A stretch of DNA of 64,000 bases from contig NZ_QPMK01000001.1 in the NCBI RefSeq assembly GCF_003344785.1, forward strand, positions 81,001 to 145,000, given 5' to 3'. The notes under the pieces are model-generated. The model did not search any database and was not told where the DNA came from. It was given only the letters and a program-made list of their open reading frames with translations. How positions within the stretch are numbered: the stretch's first letter is position 1; each line of letters begins with the position of its first letter. Both the position numbers and the translations under genes were made by a program. Below are positions 45,009 through 54,566 of the stretch, in pieces. The stretch comes from Thalassococcus profundi (GTDB lineage: Bacteria; Pseudomonadota; Alphaproteobacteria; Rhodobacterales; Rhodobacteraceae).

Positions 45009-45261
45009 GATCCCAATCGACGCGCTTCGGCAGCTCCGCGACCACGGTGACCGGGCCGTCCTGCAGCCGGACGGTGCCGGTGTCCTTGCCCTCCGCGCGG
45101 CGCGCCTCCTGCGCATGGTCGCCGTACTTATCAATCAGCGTCTTGCCGGCGCCGCGCATGTGCGCGAGCGCCACGGCCGAAACCCGCGCGTCGCGGGTCC
45201 CGGCGATGGACGAGAGCAGCCGGCGGGCGGCGAGATCAATCCTCGAAGAGCTGCAGGTCAT
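45009..45261 (-). pseudogene. Truncated gene of unknown (possibly phage-related) function, fused to IS remnant
   Basis: The frame from 45261 overlaps the preceding gene by 26 bp and encodes LAARRLLSSIAGTRDARVSA through VTVVAELPKRVDWDQ. The last motif reminds me of small proteins in rhodobacterial prophages. Directly after VDWDQ the DNA becomes the IS3-type remnant, and an out-of-register tail runs to 44875. The gene is therefore cut at its 3' end. I do not assign a function. Confidence 0.5.
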
Positions 45262-46423
45262 CGACCAGGATCCCCCAGCGCCGCAGGTACTTCTCGCCGA
45301 TCATCTGCTCGGTCGCGGTGCGATCCTTCAGATCGCAGCCATGCGGCCAGGTGATCGTCAGGGTCAGCGTCCGCCGGCGGTCTCCTCCCGGGCGCCGAGC
45401 AAGCTTCACGGCGATCTTGGCCCGCGTGACCACATACCCCTCGCTCAGGGGCGTGCGATCTCCGAACCGCTCCTCCGCCTTCGTCCAGATCGTCTCGTCG
45501 GCGCGGGCGGGCTTCTCCAGCGTCACCCTGAAATCGCTGTCGTCGATCGGCATCAGGCGCAGCTCGCGCACCTCGACGCCCTCGATCCCGTCCTCCGGAT
45601 CAACCGGGAAATCGTAGGGTGTCAGCAGCACGGACAGGTCATAGCACCGCAGCGGCAGGCGGTTCTCCTTGAACTCAATGCCGAGGAGGTGCGTGACCGT
45701 CGCCTTCACGATCTCGCTTCGCGTCACCTTGTCGTTGGCGATCACCTCGATGCCGCCGGTCGCGGGCTCGTAGGTCACTGCGGCCTCGAACACGGGACGA
45801 TAGGCCTGCCGGACAAGCGACCCCTTGTCGTCGAAGCGGAGCAGATCGTCGGGCCGTCCCTCGCGGTAGATCGTCACCTGCACCAGGTCGCATTCGTCGC
45901 CCTCATGGGTCGTCCTCACCCGGTCGAAGATGTCGACATGGGCATGGGCGGCGCCCGAGAACTCCTTGATCGCGGAGACGAAGGCGTGGCGGGCCGACGC
46001 GTCGCGCTGCACGACACACCCGGCATCGGTCATGTAGCCGGCCCACATCCGGCCGCGCCGGCGGTCCTCCGTGAAGCGGACTTCCTCGGCATGACGGAAC
46101 CGGTCCTGCGCGTTCAGGAACATCCAGAGCGACCGCGCGTGCGGGTTCGCGAGCCCGTCGAGGAGGGCAGGATCCTCGGCCACGCTGTAGATCGCGGCCT
46201 GCCCCGGCTCGTCGGACAGGGCATGGACGCGCTCGGCATCGTTCGAGATCCGGTCGCGCTGGACGCGGGACATCTTCTCGATGGCGCCGAGAAGCGGCCC
46301 GGAGAGGTCGGCGTCCGATGCGGGCCAGTCGAATTCGGTGGGCAGGCCGATCTCCGGCCGGTCGAAGTATTCGCGCAGCGCCTCGCCGGGCGTCTTGCGA
46401 AGGAAGGCGGACAGTGCAGTCAC
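45236..46423 (-). CDS. Hypothetical protein next to ImmA/IrrE and XRE genes
   Basis: 395 aa, GTG start preceded by AAGGAG at 6 nt. It has no signal peptide or membrane segment, is acidic and cytoplasmic. Segments such as MTALSAFLRKTPGEALREYF and HAHVDIFDRVRTTHEGDECD show no motif I recognise. It lies downstream of the ImmA/IrrE and XRE genes on the same strand, separated from ImmA by an AT-rich spacer with an 18-bp inverted repeat, so it may have its own regulated promoter. I believe similar ~390-aa proteins occur beside XRE/ImmA pairs; the function is unknown. Confidence 0.75.
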   Translation of the reverse strand: MTALSAFLRKTPGEALREYFDRPEIGLPTEFDWPASDADLSGPLLGAIEKMSRVQRDRISNDAERVHALSDEPGQAAIYSVAEDPALLDGLANPHARSLWMFLNAQDRFRHAEEVRFTEDRRRGRMWAGYMTDAGCVVQRDASARHAFVSAIKEFSGAAHAHVDIFDRVRTTHEGDECDLVQVTIYREGRPDDLLRFDDKGSLVRQAYRPVFEAAVTYEPATGGIEVIANDKVTRSEIVKATVTHLLGIEFKENRLPLRCYDLSVLLTPYDFPVDPEDGIEGVEVRELRLMPIDDSDFRVTLEKPARADETIWTKAEERFGDRTPLSEGYVVTRAKIAVKLARRPGGDRRRTLTLTITWPHGCDLKDRTATEQMIGEKYLRRWGILVDDLQLFED

Positions 46424-46455
46424 CGGGGTCTCCTTTCTGGCGATTCCATATATCG

Positions 46456-46473
46456 GCTGATCTGCTAATCAGC
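46456..46473. promoter_or_regulatory. Inverted repeat upstream of the 395-aa hypothetical gene
   Basis: GCTGAT/ATCAGC with a 6-nt spacer lies in an AT-rich stretch (TATATC...GTATAT on either side), 33 bp upstream of the GTG start. Size and symmetry fit an XRE-type operator; this is inference. Confidence 0.5.
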
Positions 46474-46530
46474 GTATATCGGGCCGGAGTGGAGTCAATC
46501 GAAAAAATACGCACTTCCGCGGATTCGCGA

Positions 46531-47253
46531 TCAGTGGCCGAAGAGCGAGGGCTGTCCGCGTACCGAGGTGATCAGGTTCAGCTTCAACAGCCTGATGCGG
46601 GCAGCCTCTTCGGAAACCGCGAACCGCTCCATGACCATCTGGATCAGCCGCACAGCATGCTCCGTCGAAACGTGGATATCGCCATGCAGCTCGCGCGGGC
46701 CGCAGTAGTCGGAAACGAGGCGACGGACTGGCGTGGCCGGCATCAGCAGTGCGCCGCTGATATAGCCGGCCTGCCATTCCATCCAATCGGACTGCGGGGC
46801 GTCCAGGATGTTGTCGCGCTTGGAGATCGCCTTGTTCGCATTCACGCCGCGCTCGAGCAGGTCGCCGTTGGCGAACTTCTGCGCCCAGAGAGGCCCGTGG
46901 AACTTCACGTGCCCGAACTCATGGGTGAGCGTGGTGCGGAAGCGATTCTCGCGCCGCTCGTCGGCCGCGTTGCGTTCCGAAATGGACACCTTGGGCCCCC
47001 GGTAGGGGAAGAACTCGGTGACCCCTTCCACATCGGGCCCGTATGCGGACAGGTCGGCGTAAGGGTCGAGGTCCGCGTCGTGCATCTCGATCAGCACGGT
47101 CAGGTCGTCGGTCGCCACGGGATAGTCGACCTTTCCGTGGCGCTTCACCAAAAGCTCACGGATCAGCCGCTCGCATTCGTTGTCGAGATCCCGCGCCGCG
47201 TAGAAGGGTCGCTCGGCAAAGCGGCCCGTGTTGTCACGGATCATCTTCACCAT
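46531..47253 (-). CDS. ImmA/IrrE family metallopeptidase
   Basis: 240 aa. The zinc protease motif is THEFGHVKFHGPLW (HExxH-type with Glu), with the third ligand probably in the DWMEWQAGYISGALLMPAT helix, the standard ImmA/IrrE arrangement. Such enzymes cleave a paired XRE repressor to induce mobile or stress genes. The XRE gene lies 10 bp upstream, so they form a regulator-antirepressor pair. AGGGGG lies 5 nt before the ATG. Confidence 0.9.
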   Translation of the reverse strand: MVKMIRDNTGRFAERPFYAARDLDNECERLIRELLVKRHGKVDYPVATDDLTVLIEMHDADLDPYADLSAYGPDVEGVTEFFPYRGPKVSISERNAADERRENRFRTTLTHEFGHVKFHGPLWAQKFANGDLLERGVNANKAISKRDNILDAPQSDWMEWQAGYISGALLMPATPVRRLVSDYCGPRELHGDIHVSTEHAVRLIQMVMERFAVSEEAARIRLLKLNLITSVRGQPSLFGH

Positions 47254-47263
47254 GCGAACCCCC

Positions 47264-47590
47264 TTACTCCTTCAACGCTTTCCTGAAATTGGCGAAGGCC
47301 TTGACGACCTTGTCTGGGGTGGAAGCGTCCGGCCGCAGATCATCCGGAAGCCGGCCTGCGAGCGCGTACAGGTAGTCCTCCGGTATGTTCAGGATGCCGG
47401 AGAACTGGCGGATCAGGTGCCCCGAGCTGGGGCTGCGTCGGTCGTGCTCGATGTCGTTGAGGTACTGCGGGGATATCGACCCACCACCTTCTTCCTTCAT
47501 CACGCGCGCTGCGAGCTCCTTCTGGCTGAGACCGAGTGCCTTGCGGGCCTTCGAAATCGCCAAGCCGAAGGTCACACCGTCGGCGGACAT
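47264..47590 (-). CDS. XRE family transcriptional regulator
   Basis: 108 aa. The helix-turn-helix is ARKALGLSQKELAARVMKEE followed by SISPQYLNDIEHDRRSP. The C-terminal part (GILNIPEDYLYALAGRLPDD) is typical of repressors paired with ImmA/IrrE. The start at 47590 lacks a strong ribosome binding site, hinting at leaderless or weak translation. It is divergent from the large helicase gene and probably controls it and itself. Confidence 0.88.
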   Translation of the reverse strand: MSADGVTFGLAISKARKALGLSQKELAARVMKEEGGGSISPQYLNDIEHDRRSPSSGHLIRQFSGILNIPEDYLYALAGRLPDDLRPDASTPDKVVKAFANFRKALKE

Positions 47591-47648
47591 GGCCGGTTCA
47601 TCGCTTCTTCTCCCTGTCAATCCGCTTGTTCGCGGATTTTTCCGTTGA

Positions 47649-47664
47649 TACGCTAGTTTGCGTA
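47649..47664. promoter_or_regulatory. Inverted repeat in the XRE/helicase divergent promoter region
   Basis: TACGC/GCGTA with a 6-nt spacer lies 59 bp upstream of the XRE start. A second repeat, AATCCGC/GCGGATT, lies just downstream of the XRE start side (about 47620-47640). Either could be the operator; both are candidates only. Confidence 0.4.
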
Positions 47665-47827
47665 GGGCTTCAACGGCAGAGAGGGCGTGCTCGCATGCTG
47701 CATCGAACAGCACTGGTCTGGGATCGACAACGACGGCGCGTCTCATCGATCGGGCCCTCGACGCTCAGAGACGCCGGTTTCGCTCGCGTACCGGAAGTCG
47801 GTCGCTTTAGCTCCATCGGGCAGAAAG

Positions 47828-50800
47828 ATGCATAACGAACTGAGACTAGCGACGTCCGATCTCGCGCGCTTCCTACAAGAGAAGCTCCCGGAGCTGTCCG
47901 AGGACTGGTGGGCAAAGCACGTTGTTGATCGCCTCAGCTTCCAACAGCAGCGTGTCATCGGCGAGAACAACATCTCTTCATTGCGAGAGTTGGATTTCGC
48001 AGCACTTCTGCGTGTCCTTGACCAGAACTGGTACGACTTATCCGGCAACTGCAATCTTCCCCGGGAAGCCCGCAACTGGGTGAAGGAGCTCCAAACCGTG
48101 CGCAACAAGTGGGCGCACGTGTCTGCGGAAGAAACCCCCGCGAGCGAGATATACCGGGATGCAGATACGCTGGGACGCCTCTTAAACCTCATTGGAGCCC
48201 ATGAGGGTTCAATGAGCGCGGTCCGGGCAGTCAAGGAATCCGCGCTTGCCAGAATGACCGACAGCGCAGGCGGAACGGCTTCCGCGGCGGTGAGCGACGC
48301 GAACACCGTCACGGCCCCCACCGAAGCTACCCCAACCGAAGCGCCAATGCACCTGTTCAAAGTCGGCGACGTCGTGGCTCTGCGCTCCGACAACTCAGTC
48401 AAGCTTCCCGTGCTCGAAGTGATCATCGGCGGACCGGAACCCCGGTACTGCGTCTTCCAGGATGGAGCAAAAGCCACCTATTATGAAAGCCAGTTGCAGG
48501 CCGTAGCGGGAGATGCTGGCGAGCAACCGTCCATCTCAATAGATGAGTTTCGCGCGCGGCTTACCGCACTTCATTTGCTGTCACCATCGACGGCGAATCT
48601 GTTCTCGTTGCGCTCCGGTCGAGTGAACTTCGTCCCCTATCAGTATCGACCCGTTCTCAAGCTCATTCGCTCCGATCGGCCCCGCTTGCTGATCGCGGAC
48701 GAAGTCGGCGTTGGAAAAACAATCGAAGCCGGCCTGATCCTGAAGGAGCTCCGCGCCCGCATGGATATTTCGTCCGTGCTCGTTATCTGCCCGAAGGCGC
48801 TGGTCGCTGAAAAAAAATGGCAAACTGAGCTAAAACGCTTCGACGAGAACTTTACTCATCTCGATGGTGCGCTGCTTCGGCACTGTTTGCATGAGACCGA
48901 TCTCGAAGGCGAGTGGCCCGAGCAGTATGAGAAAGCCATCCTGCCCTTCTCATTGTTTGACTCGGATCTCATCTTCGGATCCGAAACGAAGAAACGGCGT
49001 AGAGATCGCGGGCTCCTGGCCCTCGACCCAGCCCCAGCATTCGACCTCGTGATTGTGGATGAGGCGCACCATATCCGCAATTCGGACACTTTTCTTCATC
49101 AGGGAGTCCGATACTTCTGCGATAACGCACGTGCCGTGTTGTTGATGACCGCAACTCCCGTGCAGCTCGGCAGCCAGGACCTCTTCACACTCCTCAATGT
49201 GCTCCGCCCAGATCTTGTGATCGACCGAAACAGCTTCGAGCAGATGGCCGAGCCAAACCGCTTTATAAATGAGGCGGTCCGGCTTTGTCGGGAAACAGGG
49301 CCCAACTGGCAACAAGAAGCAAGTGAGCAGCTTAGGCAGGCCACGGATACCGAATGGGGGCGGCTATTTCTAAGGGAAGGGCCGACGTTTCAGGGTGTCT
49401 TTGACAAGCTGCGAGACGAGGTCGAACTTCCAGATGAGGAGCGTGTCGCTCTGACCAGGAAACTGGAGGAACTGTACACGTTCAGTTCGATCATCAACCG
49501 AACACGCCGCCGGGATATCGGCGAGTTTACAAGCCGCAAGCCCCAAACGCTCACGGTCGATTTCACCGACGACCAGAAAGCGCTTCACGACGATCTTCTA
49601 GGCGTCGTCGCCCGTATTCTCGCCCGATCCCACGGTCAGCAGAACGTCAAGTTCATGATGACCACCATTCGCAGGCAGGCTGCTAGCTGCCTGTATGGGC
49701 TTGCACCAATGCTCTCCGACATCCTGAACCGTAAGCTTGATCAACTTGAGCTGATTGAAGCCGCCGATAGCGCCGACGAGGTTGACCTGAGCTTTGTCGA
49801 GGGCATCCGTCTGGAAATCGAAGATCTCATCAGCAGAGCAGAGTCACTTGATCCAACCGACCCAAAGGTCGAAGCCTTTGTTCGAACACTCACAGATAAA
49901 ACACGGCTGGCGAACAACAAAGCGCTCGTGTTCAGTACGTTCCGCCACACACTCGCCTACCTCGCCCGACACACTGAGGATGCGGGACTGCGTTACGGCG
50001 TCATCCATGGAGACATCCCGGATGACGAGCGTGCCTCGCTGCGGAAGCGGTTCTCCCTGCCCAAAGAGCATCCGGATGCGCTCGACGTGCTCTTGTCGTC
50101 AGAGGTCGGTTGCGAGGGCCTAGACTTTCAGTTCTGCGATTTTCTTGTGAACTATGATCTTCCTTGGAACCCGATGCGGATCGAACAACGCATCGGCCGT
50201 ATCGACCGATACGGCCAGAAGAGTGAGACCGTCAGTATCGTAAACCTTGTCACGCCTGGAACGGTCGACGCTGACATCTACGAGCGTTGCCTGATGCGAA
50301 TTGGCGTGTTTCAGCACGCCGTAGGCGGGAGCGAGGAGATCCTCGGCCGGGTCACGCAGGAAATCCACGATATTGCAGAGAGCTTTGTTCTGACCGATGA
50401 AGAACGGTCCCGCAGACTTCAACAATTGGCTGACAACGGCATTCGCCGTATTCGAGAAGAGCAGGAACTCGAGGAGAAAGAGTCAGAGCTGTTCGGCCTA
50501 AATGTCCCAAAGGCGTCCTGGCGTGAGGATATCGACAATGCGGAAAACGAGTGGCTCTCGACGGACGCCATTCAGCAATGCGTCTCAACCTACCTGAAAT
50601 CTCGGACAGGCTCTGACCACGAACACCTGCTCGGCGACAAGCCACTGAAGACGCTTCGCCTGAGTCAGGATGCGCGCAGCGCGTTACTAGCCGACTATAA
50701 GCTGCTCAAGCGCAGCGCGGATCCGATCTCCAAGGCGTGGGAAAAGTGGCTGAAAGGCGGGACTCCGAGCATCGCTGTCACCTTCGATCAGGAGACAGCA

Positions 50801-51397
50801 GCTGATGATCCGAAGGTGATGCATCTGACAGTGCTTCATCCGCTGGTACGGCAGGCCGCGCGGTTCCTTGAAACGACCGATGCGATGCAATGCACGCTCC
50901 AAGCCTCTGACCGCCTGCCAGCCGGTGTGCACCGATTCGCCCTGTACAGATGGAGGAAGTTCGGCATCAAGCCCGACGAGGAACTCGTTGCAGTGGCTGA
51001 CGATCCCGTTGTCGAGGAGGCGCTAATGAAGATCCTTCACACGGCAACCGAGCCAATCGAGCCAAGCGCTGTACCATCGCGTGACCATGATGATCTCGAC
51101 GCTTTGCATCACGCGAAATGGACGGCGGCCCAGGCAACACACATCGCTCAGAACCAGGAGCTGGCTGAACACAGGGTACAGAGCCTCACGGTCAGCCACC
51201 GCGCTCGGGTCCGTGCCCTGGAAGATCAGATCTCGAAGGCCACGAATGAGAAGATCCGGATCATGAAGCAGAGCGAGCTTGCTCGGGCAAACGCGGATTT
51301 TGATCGGCGCGTCACTGAACTGCGCGAGGCAGGAAATACCGGCGACATTCGGGCAGCGCCCGTGCTTTTCGGAACCGTTGTGGTGAGGGTCGGGTAA
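47828..51397 (+). CDS. Swt1-type HEPN domain fused to SNF2-family helicase
   Basis: 1189 aa. The N-terminal ~120 residues match a Swt1-like HEPN domain and keep the RNase-type Rx4H motif (RNKWAH, residues 92-97). An Ala/Thr-rich linker leads to an SNF2 motor: DEVGVGKTIEAGLIL near 290, VIVDEAHHIRN near 410, LLMTATPVQLGSQD, then the C-terminal RecA domain (GVIHGDIPDDERASL near 725; EQRIGRIDRYGQKSE near 790). The last ~50 residues are a predicted coiled coil. A RapA-like motor with a HEPN head suggests nucleic-acid sensing and RNA cleavage. The ATG at 47828 begins the HEPN domain; its ribosome binding site is weak. Confidence 0.85.
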   Translation: MHNELRLATSDLARFLQEKLPELSEDWWAKHVVDRLSFQQQRVIGENNISSLRELDFAALLRVLDQNWYDLSGNCNLPREARNWVKELQTVRNKWAHVSAEETPASEIYRDADTLGRLLNLIGAHEGSMSAVRAVKESALARMTDSAGGTASAAVSDANTVTAPTEATPTEAPMHLFKVGDVVALRSDNSVKLPVLEVIIGGPEPRYCVFQDGAKATYYESQLQAVAGDAGEQPSISIDEFRARLTALHLLSPSTANLFSLRSGRVNFVPYQYRPVLKLIRSDRPRLLIADEVGVGKTIEAGLILKELRARMDISSVLVICPKALVAEKKWQTELKRFDENFTHLDGALLRHCLHETDLEGEWPEQYEKAILPFSLFDSDLIFGSETKKRRRDRGLLALDPAPAFDLVIVDEAHHIRNSDTFLHQGVRYFCDNARAVLLMTATPVQLGSQDLFTLLNVLRPDLVIDRNSFEQMAEPNRFINEAVRLCRETGPNWQQEASEQLRQATDTEWGRLFLREGPTFQGVFDKLRDEVELPDEERVALTRKLEELYTFSSIINRTRRRDIGEFTSRKPQTLTVDFTDDQKALHDDLLGVVARILARSHGQQNVKFMMTTIRRQAASCLYGLAPMLSDILNRKLDQLELIEAADSADEVDLSFVEGIRLEIEDLISRAESLDPTDPKVEAFVRTLTDKTRLANNKALVFSTFRHTLAYLARHTEDAGLRYGVIHGDIPDDERASLRKRFSLPKEHPDALDVLLSSEVGCEGLDFQFCDFLVNYDLPWNPMRIEQRIGRIDRYGQKSETVSIVNLVTPGTVDADIYERCLMRIGVFQHAVGGSEEILGRVTQEIHDIAESFVLTDEERSRRLQQLADNGIRRIREEQELEEKESELFGLNVPKASWREDIDNAENEWLSTDAIQQCVSTYLKSRTGSDHEHLLGDKPLKTLRLSQDARSALLADYKLLKRSADPISKAWEKWLKGGTPSIAVTFDQETAADDPKVMHLTVLHPLVRQAARFLETTDAMQCTLQASDRLPAGVHRFALYRWRKFGIKPDEELVAVADDPVVEEALMKILHTATEPIEPSAVPSRDHDDLDALHHAKWTAAQATHIAQNQELAEHRVQSLTVSHRARVRALEDQISKATNEKIRIMKQSELARANADFDRRVTELREAGNTGDIRAAPVLFGTVVVRVG

Positions 51398-51401
51398 GGC
51401 G

Positions 51402-54400
51402 ATGACGACCAGAGAGGACAAGCATCAGGCAATTGAACGGGTACGGGGAAAGCGCAAGAAGTTAGCAGATGTACTTAGGGATGAAGAGTACGCCGGCATC
51501 AGGCATATTGTAGAGGAACTCTATCCCGACAGCGCTCACTTCATTTTTGAACTTCTGCAGAACGCCGAGGACACTGGCGCCACTGAGGTCCACTTCGAGC
51601 TTAGGCGCGACGGTCTTTTATTCCAGCACAATGGCCGGCCATTCTCTGAAGAGGACATCTTCGGCATCACGAACATCGGGAAAGGCACGAAGGCAAACGA
51701 CGTAGACACCATCGGACGGTTCGGTGTCGGCTTCAAGGCAGTGTTTGCATATACGGAGTCACCTAGAATTTGGTCTCCAACATATTCCTTCGAGATCAAT
51801 GAACTTGTCTTGCCGTCGCTACTGAGCGATCGCAGCGATCTTCAAGGAAAGACGCGCTTCGAATTTCCGTTCAACAACCCCAAAAAGCCAAGGGAGGTCG
51901 CCTACAAGGAAGTTGAAGGCGGCCTCCGAGATCTCGCCGAAACCACTCTGCTCTTCCTCAACCATCTCCAAGCGATCTCTTGGAAAGTTGGCGACAGCGG
52001 AGGGGGCACGGTCCTTCGTATCGAACACACCGAGAACCACATCGAAGTTCTCAAGGAGACCAATGGCGAAACTACCGCCAGCTCTCACTTCTTGAGGTTC
52101 ACGCAGCCCGTTGAGGGACTGACCAAGGAGACGAAGCACAAAGTCGCGACGGCCTTTGCACTCGAATTCCTTCCTGACGTGAAGGCTTTCGATTCGCACG
52201 CCCCGATCGCAAAGCAGATGAAGATTGTACCGATTCCAGGTCAGGTTGCGGTGTTCTTCCCGGCCGAGAAAGAAACGTCCGGCCTGCGGTTCCATCTTCA
52301 TGCTCCATTTGTACCGGAACTAAGCCGCGCAAGCATCAAGGAAACACCTGCAAACGAACCGTTGTTCGAGCAGTTGGCAGGTCTCGCCGCGGCTTCCCTT
52401 CACGAGGTCCGCGACCATGGCTTGCTGACGTTGGATTTTCTGTCGGTCTTGCCGAACAAGCAGGATTCAATCCCTGCTCGATACAAAGCGATAAGGACGG
52501 CAATCATCGATGAAATGAACAATGAGGTACTTACGCCTACGCACGGAAAGTCTCACGCTCCCGCAAAAAGGCTTTTGCAAGCGAAGGCGTCATTGAAAAG
52601 CCTTCTCTCCGAGAAAGATCTCGAGTTTCTTGTCGAAGATGCTGATGCACCTCCCATCTGGTCAGTTGGCGCAACTCAAAAGAACTCAGAGGCGGACCGC
52701 TTTCTCGACTCACTTGAGATTCAGGAATGGGGATTGGACGAGTTCGTTGATATGCTCGCTGATCGCACCTCGCGGGGTCAGCGCTATGTGCCTCGCTCGC
52801 CATATTTCGTGAGTGGACCTGATGGCGAATTCATGGAGTGGCTTTCCTCAAAGCCGAATGATTGGCACCAGCAGCTCTATGCCCTCCTATATAGCGAGCT
52901 CGCAAGCGAGGGTGGACTTTATCAATTCACGAATTCAAAGATCGTTAGACTTTTCTCTGGTGAGTATGGAGTTGGAAAAGAGTGTTTTTTTCCAGATGAA
53001 GGTGACCAGGATGATAGCGATCTTCCGCGTGTGACTGCGGAGGTCTACACCTCTGGCAGAGGCAAGGCGCAACAACACAATGCTCGAAAATTTCTTGAAG
53101 AAATTGGTGTCCGTGTGGTCGGCGAGGCAGAGCAGGTCGAACTGATCCTCAAGAAGCGTTACACTCGTGATGCCGAAATCCCATCGGAAAAAAAATATAA
53201 AAAAGACTTTAAGCGCTTTGTTGCTCTTGTCGAAAAAGAATCTTCGACAGCGAACCTTTTCAAAGGTCACTTTGTTTTCAAGTGCGAAGACGATCAGTGG
53301 CACACGCCGAACAGTGTCTACCTCGACACTCCCTTCTTGGACACTGGGCTTCGAGCCTACTACGATGCTCAGGCTGACGAAGCTGAGGAATCCGCACTAG
53401 ACAGCTTGTTCTACCAAAATATTGGTGTCCCAACGAAGAAGGTCGCGGCGTTTGCAAGAGCCATTGGCGCGATTGGCGAGCTTCAAATTTCCACCTGCCG
53501 TTGTTACCAGAACCCCGAATGGAGCTATTTGAGCCAGGTTGGTGGGGAACGTCACACCTCCCCGATTGATCGCGACTACGAAATCGAGGGCTTGGCAGAT
53601 CTCCTGAAGAACCCCACGCTCGCGCTCTCAAGGCTGGTCTGGCGGACCATGGCCGCACTCCCGAACGATGGACGCCACTTGGTAGCGACCTATCGCCGAA
53701 ACGCGAGTGCTGGCTCTCGACAAGCTGCGTCCTCCCTCGTCCATGTTTTGCGGTCTGCTGCTTGGGTGCCGCAGGGACAGGAATCCTTTGTACGCCCCGC
53801 GGAAGCTTCGCGGGATGCACTCCCTGAAGGCTTCCCGTTTGATCCAGGCCAGCGCTGGTTGAAGGCGGTGAAGTGGGGTGAGGACGTCGTCAAGCGATCA
53901 GAGCAGCAACGCCAGAAGGAAACCTTTGCGCGCGAATTAGGCTTCTCCGATTTGTCGACCCTGGAGAGAGCGAAGCGCTTTGCGTCTCTTCCGCCAGAGG
54001 AACAAGAGCGTTTCTTGACCGATTGGGAGCGTAACGCAGCGCACGAGCTCCCCGACCACTCTCCAGCAAATCCGGAACGTCGGGCGTCGCGGGTGGGCGA
54101 GATGGCCGCTGACGCTCCGGAACGGCGCACAGAAGAACGGACACGGAGCGTATCGGTTGGCCGCGAAGACGTCAAAGCCGAGGCAGGTCAGTACTTGTTG
54201 CAGCAGTATGTGACGGACGACGAGCTTTTCTGCCAAGTCTGCAAAAAACCAATGCCATTCAAGCTCGATGATGGTTCTGCATACTTCGAACGCGTTGAGT
54301 TTCTATCGGGTCTGAAAAAGAGACATCTCCAGAACTACCTTGCGCTGTGTCCAAACCATGCCGCCATGTTTCGACATGCCAACAGCACCAAGGACTTCAT

Positions 54401-54566
54401 GTTGGAGATGTTCCTCGAGCTTGCGGGGAATGAGTTGGAGGTGGTTCTCGCACAAGAAAATGCGACCATCTACTTCACGAAGACACACATCGCTGACCTA
54501 AAGACGATCATCGAAGTCGATGCCAGTAGCGACGACGACTCCGATCAGGATGTTTTGGCATCGTGA
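51402..54566 (+). CDS. Sacsin-like GHKL ATPase with HNH-like zinc motif
   Basis: 1054 aa. The N-terminus is a GHKL (Hsp90/MutL/histidine kinase) ATPase of the sacsin-like type: N box FELLQNAEDTGATEVHF (residues 49-65) and the lid IGKGTKANDVDTIGRFGVGF (92-111). The middle ~650 residues are unassigned. Near the C-terminus CQVCKKPMPF and LALCPNHAAMFRHAN form a CxxC...CxxH zinc-like pair as in HNH proteins, but the usual catalytic HH is missing. It starts 4 nt after the helicase stop, so the two are coupled. Its GC content is lower than that of the chromosomal genes. Confidence 0.82.
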   Translation: MTTREDKHQAIERVRGKRKKLADVLRDEEYAGIRHIVEELYPDSAHFIFELLQNAEDTGATEVHFELRRDGLLFQHNGRPFSEEDIFGITNIGKGTKANDVDTIGRFGVGFKAVFAYTESPRIWSPTYSFEINELVLPSLLSDRSDLQGKTRFEFPFNNPKKPREVAYKEVEGGLRDLAETTLLFLNHLQAISWKVGDSGGGTVLRIEHTENHIEVLKETNGETTASSHFLRFTQPVEGLTKETKHKVATAFALEFLPDVKAFDSHAPIAKQMKIVPIPGQVAVFFPAEKETSGLRFHLHAPFVPELSRASIKETPANEPLFEQLAGLAAASLHEVRDHGLLTLDFLSVLPNKQDSIPARYKAIRTAIIDEMNNEVLTPTHGKSHAPAKRLLQAKASLKSLLSEKDLEFLVEDADAPPIWSVGATQKNSEADRFLDSLEIQEWGLDEFVDMLADRTSRGQRYVPRSPYFVSGPDGEFMEWLSSKPNDWHQQLYALLYSELASEGGLYQFTNSKIVRLFSGEYGVGKECFFPDEGDQDDSDLPRVTAEVYTSGRGKAQQHNARKFLEEIGVRVVGEAEQVELILKKRYTRDAEIPSEKKYKKDFKRFVALVEKESSTANLFKGHFVFKCEDDQWHTPNSVYLDTPFLDTGLRAYYDAQADEAEESALDSLFYQNIGVPTKKVAAFARAIGAIGELQISTCRCYQNPEWSYLSQVGGERHTSPIDRDYEIEGLADLLKNPTLALSRLVWRTMAALPNDGRHLVATYRRNASAGSRQAASSLVHVLRSAAWVPQGQESFVRPAEASRDALPEGFPFDPGQRWLKAVKWGEDVVKRSEQQRQKETFARELGFSDLSTLERAKRFASLPPEEQERFLTDWERNAAHELPDHSPANPERRASRVGEMAADAPERRTEERTRSVSVGREDVKAEAGQYLLQQYVTDDELFCQVCKKPMPFKLDDGSAYFERVEFLSGLKKRHLQNYLALCPNHAAMFRHANSTKDFMLEMFLELAGNELEVVLAQENATIYFTKTHIADLKTIIEVDASSDDDSDQDVLAS

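Noticed and set aside
47687..47827. N-terminal extension of the SNF2 helicase from 47687
   Set aside because: The extra 47 residues are low in conservation signals and precede the natural start of the HEPN domain at 47828.
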